Of a stretch of DNA of 36,589 bases, positions 29,675 to 36,589 are shown piece after piece. Source of the stretch: Bremia lactucae (Eukaryota; Oomycota; Peronosporomycetes; Peronosporales; Peronosporaceae). Numbering within the stretch: the stretch's first letter is position 1; the number at the start of each line of letters is the position of its first letter. The stretch spans positions 5,839,571-5,876,159 of the forward strand of contig NC_090613.1 of assembly GCF_004359215.1 (NCBI RefSeq), written 5' to 3'. Below the pieces are notes generated by a model. The model was not told where the DNA came from, searched no databases, and was given only the letters and a program-made list of their open reading frames with translations. The position numbers and the translations under genes were made by a program.

Positions 29675-30572
29675 GGTGTCGGGAAATGCAGGAGCACAGT
29701 AGGGGCGGGACGCCCTACTGACGCGGACTCTGAAGCTACCCCTAAGTTCAGAGTTCTGGAACAAATGGGCAGCAGAGTCCCTGAGGTCTCGAAATTTCGG
29801 ACCTCAACCCTGCTGGTCTATAGCGCTCAAGAAAGAGGCTATGACCAGGTGATGACCCTCCTAGTGAATTCGGGTGCATCACAGAATTTTGTAAAACTCG
29901 CATTCTCTAAAATTGAGACCGGCGGGGTTTGAGTTGCTTTGCCAGGATGGCAAGCGAGAAGAGGCGACCGTTCGTTAGCGAACGGCGCGCTCCTTAAGTC
30001 TGATAAAGTTCAGGTAGAACTCTCCTTCAGCTTTAGTGACTTCTCTTGTAAGTTACAGTGCTAGGTATGAGAGTCCGTATGACCTCATCCTAGGCATGCC
30101 ATGGTTGGCGTTTTGCCAACCATTCATAGACTGGCGTACACGCACAGTTGCAAACTCTACGCAAGACTTCGGAAAGGATGTGCTCCTGCGAGAGGCGTAT
30201 GCAACTGATTTCGTGTCGAACACAGTTAAGGATGCGTTGACAGAATGTCAAACGTCAATAATACCTGCGTAGCTCGTGGATACTAAGTTAATGAAAAGGG
30301 CAATGACAAGTAGTCATATGACCCATAGTCCTGCACAGAGCCGAGAGCCTGTGGCAGTTGACGGTGAGCTGACGGAAAGTCAAGCGTCGCATGATTCGGT
30401 ATAGTGTCTAGAGCCTAGTGCGGTTGGAAGGGGTGCGTTAGCCAGGAGAGACACGGCACCCGCTTCCCAGTCAAAGGTCATGGTGACTCAAAGAACGAGT
30501 ACCCGACAGATTAGGTTAATCAAAGGCACGTCCAAACGAGTGCACTTTGAATCAGATCCTATTAAAGAGGAG
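29675..30572 (+). pseudogene. Element C protease and linker
   Basis: In frame after the TGA: VSKFRTSTLLVYSAQERGYD, VMTLLVNSGASQNFVKLAFS with catalytic Asp codon AAT at 29867-29869, a stop, then (30036-30272) ESPYDLILGMPWLAFCQPFI. The linker (SREPVAVDGELTESQAS) ends with TRQIRLIKGTSKRVHFESDP at the inversion junction. Dead by active-site change and stops. Confidence 0.8.
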
Positions 30573-31833
30573 AGATTGCTTCACTGATGTGAACGCATCA
30601 TCTTGTTCTTTTAACCAAACTCGTTCTTCGTCCTTTTTAAGGAAATCAGATAATGGTTTAGTTTGCTTAGCATAATTCTTGCTATATTTATGCAAGTAAA
30701 AGCGAGCCCTAGGAATTGGCGCAAATCCGTCACATGCCGTGGGATTGGCCATTCCTTTACCAATTATACCTAGTCTGGTCTGCTCGTACACCATGTGTAC
30801 CTACGATGCAGCCCAGCACATGTATCTTGGGGACCCCTATGACGCACTTTTGCAAGTTGACGTTCAATTGGGGTCCTCCAGAGTCTGCAACACAGCGTCT
30901 AAATTACGCTTGTGCGACTCTATTTCGCTCAGCTGTCCTCGTCCATACTATGCACGAATTCATCGTCAAAGTAATGGGGCGTGTAGGCGCGGTGCTGAGG
31001 CATCGCGTGAGCCACCACACGGTCGAATATCGCTGGCGCGTTTTTCAAACTTTGGAGCATCACAAGCCACTCCCGACGCATACCACTTGAGGCGCTTTCT
31101 GCCGATTTGACTATATCGGACTCTCTTATGAGTATTTGATTGTAGCCATCATTCAAATCCAACGCGTAAAAGATAGTTGGCTTTCCCATAGAGTTCAACG
31201 AAACATCTATCCGCGGGATTGGCGTTTGCGCCGGTATGGACGCCGTGTTCAGCTTATTATAAGCATGAACCACAACCCATCCACCTGTGGCTTTACACAC
31301 ACAAAGGTCGGGCTGCAGTGAGGCGATTTGCTCTCACGCACATGTCCCGCCTTGGCTCGCTTGTCGAAGAGCTCATTGGTATAATCGACTTTTTCTTTCG
31401 GCAACGGTCATTGCCTGGTCACACAATACTTGGTGCCAGGTTCGAGGTCTATTTCGTGCCCGATGCCCCTATTTGCTGTTAGGCGGCTCGGCACTTCTTC
31501 TGGGATCACATCGCGATGTTTCTACAGAACCTCAAAGAACGGATTGTCTCTCAAAGCATTCCAGCCTTGAGCAGCGAAGCATTTCTTTTTGTCCGTTTCT
31601 AGGACGCTCTCGTCCATTCTGGACGACGAGCAACAGTCCACCAAGTTCTCTTCTGGAACTGGTGTGACTATTTCGTGGATCTTTCCTTCCTTTAGTTCGG
31701 CAAGAAACACATAACACGACATCTCCGGAAGATTTACTATCTCCTTGGCAGATTTAAAGACTTGCCGGAGCACTCAACTGAGGATGCCACCGCAATTTTG
31801 CTTTGACGGCCTCAAACACCTCGTTCGAAGGCC
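30573..31833 (-). pseudogene. Element C spacer and reverse transcriptase, inverted
   Basis: Minus strand: RQVFKSAKEIVNLPEMSCYV, ETDKKKCFAAQGWNALRDNP, KATGGWVVVHAYNKLNTASI, PIPRIDVSLNSMGKPTIFYA (no insert here: the empty site), HYFDDEFVHSMDED (Asp codons 30967-30962), FYLHKYSKNYAKQTKPLSDF and QDDAFTSVKQSL. Junctions are sharp: left at AAAGAGGAG/AGATTGC, right at TTCGAAGGCC/TTGTAGAGG. The breakpoints differ from those in A: this inversion reaches further into both the linker and RNase H. Confidence 0.85.
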
Positions 31834-32296
31834 TTGTAGAGGCCCAAATATTGGCATTTTTAGACGCGGATAAGCCCTTAAGCGTCGTCTGCGATGCAAG
31901 TAATTTTGCAATCGGCAACGCTATCATGCAGAAGGATGACGACGGCGTTGACCCTGTCATCTCATATCAGTCCCGGCTTTAAAAAGATGCGGAACTGAAT
32001 TACCCCGTGCATGACGAAAAGCTACTTTCAATAAAGGAGCTCTTGTCACGTTTCGAGTGCACCTATGGGACACCGAGCCATTTGTGGTTTATACGGATCA
32101 CGCATCATTGTGGACCGCAATAAACTCACCGCACCTCTCGTCTAGAATGACAAGATGGCTTACGTTCTTCTCCAAATTTAATATCAAAGTTAAATACAAG
32201 CCGGGTAAGTCGAATGTCTTGGCTGAGGCTTTATCGCGCAGACCAGATTTCGAGGTAATAAGACACCAGGAAAGTGTGTCTAGTGCTAAAGCATAA
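31834..32296 (+). pseudogene. Element C RNase H
   Basis: Plus strand resumes inside the RNase H start: LGVVCDAS-type block (SVVCDASNFAIGNAIMQKDD), VISYQSRL, KDAELNYPVHDEKLLSIKEL, then 32057-32296 open: WDTEPFVVYTDHASLWTAIN, KFNIKVKYKPGKSNVLAEAL, SRRPDFEV. The catalytic CDAS and TDH motifs are intact, but a stop (31981) and frame changes break the gene. Confidence 0.8.
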
Positions 32297-32311
32297 TTTC
32301 AGCCGTCAACG

Positions 32312-33240
32312 TTGGCAGCCATGAAGACATACCACGTGACAAGCTCGTTAGCGTCTGATATATTAGATAGCTACAGCCAGGACGACCATTGTCGCCTGCT
32401 GTTGGATCACTTCGGTGGACGAAAGGTTTCCCTTCCGTCGCACCTGAAAGCTAAGCTAAATCTCTTTAGCTTCAGCAATGGCCTGTTATGGCATCCTTGT
32501 GATCCCTTGAGAATCTATGTGCCTCTCATGACACAGATCTCAAAAAAAATTAATAGTATGGATTATATTTACTAATATGTAATAATAAATATAATAGTGA
32601 TTCAAAATACTTATACATAAAAAAATACAAGTTGATGATCCTTCACGAGCTCCATGACGCGCCATCCTGTGGGCATCTGGGCCGTGAAAAGACATTCTTA
32701 CGAGTGTCAGAAATTTTTTAGTGGCTACACCTATATAGATGGGTGACCAATTGTGTTCGCTCTTGCGACAGTGTCAGCGCATTAAGCCTGCACTGTTCAG
32801 CAGTGCGCCACTAAAGCCGCTTCCGATTCCAACGGATTACTGGAAGTCGGTAAGTCTGGACTTCATGATTGGCATGCCGCCCGATCATAATGGTCGGACG
32901 GGGCTCGTCGTCTTTGTAGACAGACTGAGCAAAGTGGTGCATTTAGCACCATGTAAAACATCGAACACAGGCAAGGAGGCAGCTCTCTTGTTCCTGTATC
33001 ACGTATACTGACTACACGGGATGCCCGAGTCCATAGTATTAGACCCGGGATCCACGTTTTACGTCTGTTTTCTGGCGACATGTTTTTGAGCTGCTAGGTA
33101 GCAAGCTCCACATGTCGGCCGCGGATCATCCTCAGACCGATGGCCAAACAGAACGTGCCAATCGGGTCGTGGCGGATGTCTTGCGCACTTTAGCAACTCC
33201 CAAAGAGTGGAGCAAGCAATTGCCCTTTGTGTAGCTCGCT
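32312..33240 (+). pseudogene. Element C integrase, zinc-binding and core
   Basis: 32312-32540: MKTYHVTSSLASDILDSYSQ, HCRLLLDHFGGRKV. A 90-bp AT-rich insert follows (32541-32628). Then HELHDAPSCGHLGREKT-type His pair (about 32645-32690) and the Cys region, where CEQC is damaged (SLLRQCQRIKPAL). Core: SVSLDFMIGMPPDHN keeps the first Asp (about 32855-32860); the second Asp region is frameshifted (VLDPGSTF); HPQTDGQTERANRV keeps the Glu (about 33130-33165). A TAG replaces a codon at 33233. Confidence 0.8.
32541..32628. repeat. AT-rich hairpin insertion in element C integrase
   Basis: Compared with element A the sequence AAGCTGATGATC is interrupted by about 88 bp of nearly pure A/T. Inside, ATTATATTTA (32562-32571) and TAAATATAAT (32586-32595) form a perfect 10-bp stem with a 14-base loop. 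Possibly a tiny transposon relic or a slippage product; CAA at both edges might be a 3-bp duplication. Confidence 0.6.
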
Positions 33241-33519
33241 ATAAATAACAATGTCCACGCCAGTACGGGTGAGACACCGTTTTATATTAACGCACTGCGC
33301 CAACCTCGGACGCCAGTCTTGTTTGTGCGCAGCCCGAGTCTTAGGGGAGGGCCCCTCACGATGCTCGGTGCGAAAGAGGGACATAGTTTCGTCAACATAA
33401 AGAAGACCCGCGAGGGTATAATGTCAAAGACAGAACCTTGCCCTAGTGGCCCTGCCAATTTAGCAGTGGTCAGTAAAACTACGTCCTTTGACCGACCTCT
33501 CGGCGTTGTCATGGGCGAG

Positions 33520-33900
33520 TTGGATGCTAAAAGCGTGAGCGAGGCTCAACGCTTTGTGAATGTGCGATTAGCCATTACACGTAAAGTCCGTGACGTAATG
33601 GCAAGCGCACAGGACAAGCAAAAAGAATATGGGGACCGAAATGGCCGCAAAAATAATGAACGCTTTAGAGTGGGTGAAAAAGTACTATTAAGTACTGCTA
33701 CCTACCTAAAAATGCAATTTATGTACTACCTAGAGGCACTACGAAGTTGTTGCCGCGTTTCATTGGCCCTTTACGGTGGTTGAAGATGTTGGAGACCTAA
33801 ATTATAGGCTCACTCTTCCCCCGTATATGAAGACGCACCCCGTATTTTACGTGGGTCGTCTGAAACGGTATGTAGACCCAAATGAGGTCACATACCCCCC
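33520..33900 (+). pseudogene. Element C integrase C-terminal SH3-like tail
   Basis: SEAQRFVNVRLAITRKVRDV, NNERFRVGEKVLLSTATYL, then a frameshift near 33710, then VVEDVGDLNYRLTLPPYMKT, HPVFYVGRLKRYVDPNEVTY. The acidic, Ser-rich linker continues to 34186 (DLESEGYHASNADPLALSSQ). Confidence 0.8.
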
Positions 33901-34191
33901 TCCGTCTAAGGAGACCGATGGTGACGCCGACTGTGAGTCGAGCGTCGTTCGGGTGAGGGGTACGGTGAAGGCGAGAAGCTATCGGACCGACTCCTCCCAC
34001 CACGAACAGGACTTGGAGAGCGAGGGATACCACGCGAGTAACGCGGATCCCTTAGCATTATCCTCTCAAAGAGGTCCAAGCGAGTCTTCAGGCGTTCATA
34101 ACCCTGACGATCCTTCGCGCGGACATCATAAAGATCCGAGGTCAGTAGCGAGACTTGACCCTAGAGATCCGCAATACATCGTTTAGCAGGC

Positions 34192-35367
34192 TTAACGCCT
34201 GTCACTGAAGGGACGAAGGTAAGGCAGCCGCGAGTAGGTGGGCGAGATCGCCACTCCGTTCGGGTGCCGCCTGAACTGATAGATGCGGATGGGAACCAAC
34301 GCTTCCTTGTTGACAGGTTGCCCGTCCACCGCTACGTGAGGCAATGTATTAGACTTTCGTCCAATGGAGAGGTTACCCAAAGAGTTTCGACTCTTGGGAA
34401 CCGATAGATACCCTACGTATTGACGAGCCCAGCTTGGTGGCTGCCTTTGAAAAGGAGTACCAGCTGAGGCCTCTTCGTTAGTCTCAAATAGACTAGCAGA
34501 AGTAGCGTTGTGAGAAGAAACAGAGGGTACAGTACCACCCATCATTTCTTTCACACGCAAGCGGGCAAAATTAATTATGTTGCGACCACTGCTCATCGCA
34601 TCGGAATGCGGATGAATGCGGCACAAGAATTCCACCTTGTATTGGTCGGGCGTTTCATTCGAACGCAACACGACCGGGATCGGGAAAATACGCCCAAGCG
34701 TTTTTCCCTGAGCCCCCCATGACTTAAAGACGCCATAATACTTATGTGCGTCTAGAAGAGCGCGCTCTAGAAGCGACGCTCTTGGCCCGTTTAAACGAGG
34801 CCATTAAGATAGAAGGGGTATCAATGATATGCCGCCCGTCACATAGCCACGTTCTAAACAACTGACTTGTGGGGACACCGACTGAACACGTACAAGTGTC
34901 GTCAACAGAGTTTTAGGCTCCGAATCCTCAATGCCAGAACGATCATGGATAATGATCTGAGCATAAAGCGTTGTGATTATACCCAACGGAGAAGCGGCTG
35001 TGCCTTTATGGGCAGCGCTCTCATTACATGTCGCTGCGCTGTCCATGTTGTGAGCCATGCGAGAAGTTTGGATGGGCAATAATGCGCCATCATCCTTCCT
35101 CATGAGCTCGTTGTCCGCCTCACTACTATGAGGTGACGGCAACGGTGTCGACTCATCGTAGTCGACAATGAGCGACGGATCAGCAACCTCACTGTTAAAG
35201 TGGGACGGATCCTTAAGCTGAGTTAACGCGACAGCAGCAGTAGCTGTCAGCGTTTCGACTGAGGCACTAGGCGCCGTCGGCGTGTTAACGCGGCGCGTGC
35301 GCATAGTGCGAGGTTAAGTGGGCGTCTTCGCAGACGACCCACCAACATTGCCTCTTTTAGGTGGCAT
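34192..35367 (-). pseudogene. Antisense ORF 1 of element C (391 codons, two stops)
   Basis: One minus-strand frame runs from ATG 35367-35365 to TAA 34194-34192. It starts MPPKRGNVGGSSAKTPT, has a Ser/Thr/Pro-rich first third, then an acidic part (VADPSLIVDYDESTPLPSPH, SSEADNELMRKDDGALLPIQ), SGIEDSEPKTLLTTLVRVQS, and a more globular block: LLDAHKYYGVFKSWGAQGKT, LGRIFPIPVVLRSNETPDQY, KVEFLCRIHPHSD, INFARLRVKEMMGG. Only two stops interrupt it, TAA 35316-35314 and TAA 34806-34804; element A has CAA and AAA there. Its last 96 codons lie opposite the chromodomain. No sense frame is open across the region. Function unknown; no family recognised. A promoter in or near the 3' LTR would be needed. Confidence 0.55.
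34262..34481 (+). pseudogene. Element C chromodomain and pol stop
   Basis: LIDADGNQRFLVDRLPVHRY, frameshift, FVQWRGYPKSFDSWEPIDTL, then RIDEPSLVAAFEKEYQLRPL and TAG 34479-34481. The aromatic and WE..I/L positions of a chromodomain are visible. Better preserved than in A. Confidence 0.82.
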
Positions 35368-35488
35368 CTTTGGCACCGTGTATGGAAACACAGGTCGCTA
35401 GAGTGATTGAGAAAACTAGCGGCGCGTAAAGCTGCCCGCAGTACCTCGCTCCTCTTTGACGAATTTAAATGTAAATTCATTCTTTAAC

Positions 35489-35504
35489 GGGGGGGGGGGC
35501 ATGG
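35489..35504 (+). other. Expanded polypurine tract of element C
   Basis: Eleven consecutive G (35489-35499) followed by CATGG stand where A and D have AAGGAAGAGGATGG. Either replication slippage or an assembly/sequencing artefact. Confidence 0.6.
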
Positions 35505-36060
35505 TGTAACGGACTAAAGTTGCCCTAATGTTACACAGTCCCCGTGAAATACACTTGGTGTACTTAAGGGGATGGTCAATTACTTAATAAATAGTAATTA
35601 GACCCAGCACTCGGGTGTGGTGCACATTTGTGACCAACCCTTGTGTAAGTGATGCACATGGGTGCAATCACATTAGGAGGGATGACGCCCAGCATCATCC
35701 GTGATGACGGCTAGCGTCATATGTTACGCGAGGTATCTAGAAATATACGCTCGCAATACATATTAAGTGTCATCTATCGAGATGACATTTTGATTGGTAA
35801 AAATAGGTGTTTATATTTAATGCGATTAAATATAAATCAGCCTGAAAACTATTTCCTACTTAGTAAGTGCGCACGAGGGACCGGATTACCGCTCCAGTGA
35901 CAACACTTAACTAAAGTACTTGGTGCGTTGGGTGAGGTTGCTAACGCGCCCACCACAAATACCTCACTACACGCAAGAGAAGCAGGTAAAACCGCTTCCT
36001 CGCTGTGCTAGGGTGTGTGTCTAAGTAGAGCGTGGCCGTATTACGACGTGCCCGCGTAGA
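35505..36060 (+). repeat. 3' LTR of element C
   Basis: TGTAACGGAC...; the end is mutated (CGCGTAGA for CGCCTACA). 556 bp, longer than the others mainly because the GATGACGCC hairpin is duplicated (35681-35700 and 35701-35720). Confidence 0.88.
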
Positions 36061-36104
36061 AGGTTAATAAGTACTGATCAGTATTAGAGAAAAGGTGCTC
36101 CCGT
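36061..36104. other. Spacer between two LTRs
   Basis: 44 bp containing the palindrome AGTACTGATCAGTATT (one mismatch). No gene. Confidence 0.4.
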
Positions 36105-36549
36105 TGTAACGGGGTGTATAGTTACATGAAATTAACACTTAAAGGTTGTTAATTAATATATTATCTAAAAGGTAGATAATATTTGGAGGATATTACTTTA
36201 TATAGTAATACTCAGAAATCTTATCCATAAATAGGTATATATATATATTCCGCAGACTAATCAACTGTAGAAGTAAACAAAGAGAGAGAGAAAGATAAGA
36301 TAGAGATAAGAATTCAGTTACATGTTTAGTATTAGTTTATAATTAAGTTAGCGTCAACAGATAGAAAGAAGAGAAACTTAATTATATTAATACAGTTTTC
36401 ATTTAACCCTTTTTAAGCTAGTTGTCTTAAAGAGAAGTCTTCCTCTGCACGTACTAGTGTACGTGAAATAACGTAAGGCACCACTCGCAACTGAAGCAGT
36501 GCGAAGTGGACTTGTACTGAAGCAGTACAAGTCGTAGTGCCCCGTTACA
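36105..36549 (+). repeat. 5' LTR of a family-2 element
   Basis: 445 bp with perfect 10-bp terminal inverted repeats, TGTAACGGGG and CCCCGTTACA. AT-rich, with a GA-rich tract at about 36282-36310. Near the end two hairpins share the loop unit ACTGAAGCAGT (36490-36500, 36516-36526); the second has a 9-bp stem ACTTGTACT/AGTACAAGT (36510-36532). The retrotransposon body would lie beyond the window. Confidence 0.8.
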
Positions 36550-36551
36550 CC

Positions 36552-36569
36552 TGGTAGCACTTTGTAGTC
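36552..36569 (+). other. Primer binding site of the family-2 element
   Basis: TGGTAGCACTTTGTAGTC starts two bases after the LTR. The first ten bases equal those of the family-1 PBS, so both families probably use the same primer tRNA. Confidence 0.75.
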
Positions 36570-36589
36570 CGTCCAAGGACCACATTTCC

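Larger units (their letters stand above)
29437..36060 (+). mobile_element. Element C: 5'-truncated family-1 chromovirus
   Basis: Begins abruptly inside gag at 29437, so it has no 5' LTR. Order: gag end, protease, linker (+); RT and spacer (-, inverted, about 30573-31833); RNase H, integrase, SH3-like tail, chromodomain (+); antisense ORF region; polypurine tract; 3' LTR. Its first 1.1 kb are the mirror image of 27613-26490 in element B. Confidence 0.88.

Noticed and set aside
26490..30572. Terminal inverted repeats of a large DNA transposon
   Set aside because: The arms are gag/protease of two LTR elements facing each other, not transposon ends; no transposase lies between them.
35489..35499. 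Telomere-like or G-quadruplex tract
   Set aside because: A single G run without repeated G blocks; it occupies the polypurine-tract position.

Overview
This looks like an oomycete nuclear window, most likely Peronosporales (Phytophthora or downy-mildew type). Two things suggest this: one intact gene encodes the tandem zinc-binding CxxHGGG-repeat protein that oomycete annotations call WRKY19-like, and it is preceded by an oomycete-style initiator (CTCATTTTCGC). The rest is a repeat graveyard. About 85-90 percent of the window is degraded retrotransposon, dominated by one Ty3/gypsy chromovirus family (family 1) present as three large copies, A, B and C, plus a fragment D. A second Ty3/gypsy-type family, a Ty1/copia gag relic, LINE fragments and a Tigger/pogo transposase pseudogene are also present. 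No tRNA, rRNA or CRISPR array was seen.

Layout: 1-988 older gag and LTR debris. 989-9726 element A (+), with both LTRs. 9727-10454 AT-rich, no gene. 10455-12645 a small island of host-like coding: a broken terminal exon (+), a broken small gene (-), then the intact zinc-repeat gene (+). 13131-14030 Tigger pseudogene. 14063-15180 small fragments. 15440-17700 family-2 LTR end, gag and protease relic. 17966-19524 element D, the 3' end of family 1 with its LTR. 19525-21640 LTR debris and an unidentified minus-strand coding relic. 21780-22924 copia gag relic. 23066-24041 LTR-like repeat and another gag start. 24042-28994 element B (-), cut off at the integrase. 28995-29436 an LTR fragment. 29437-36060 element C (+), without its 5' end. 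36105-36589 a well-preserved family-2 5' LTR with primer binding site, whose body lies outside the window.

Family 1 is ordered LTR (about 530 bp, TG...CA), PBS TGGTAGCACTTGAAATCC, gag with a CCHC knuckle, aspartic protease, long linker, reverse transcriptase (xDD box), RNase H, integrase (HHCC and DDE), SH3-like tail, low-complexity linker, chromodomain, then about 1 kb of extra sequence, polypurine tract and 3' LTR. All copies are dead: frameshifts, stops, and loss of the catalytic protease aspartate in A, B and C.

The most interesting signals are these. (1) The extra 3' kilobase carries a long ORF on the antisense strand, open for 391 codons in C apart from two stops that are sense codons in A; a second antisense ORF with a coiled coil lies under the pol linker. 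(2) Internal segments are inverted in A, C and D at different breakpoints. (3) B and C face each other as a near-identical inverted duplication. (4) The LTRs contain a row of perfect hairpins. Repeat-rich assembly error is the main alternative for (2) and (3).
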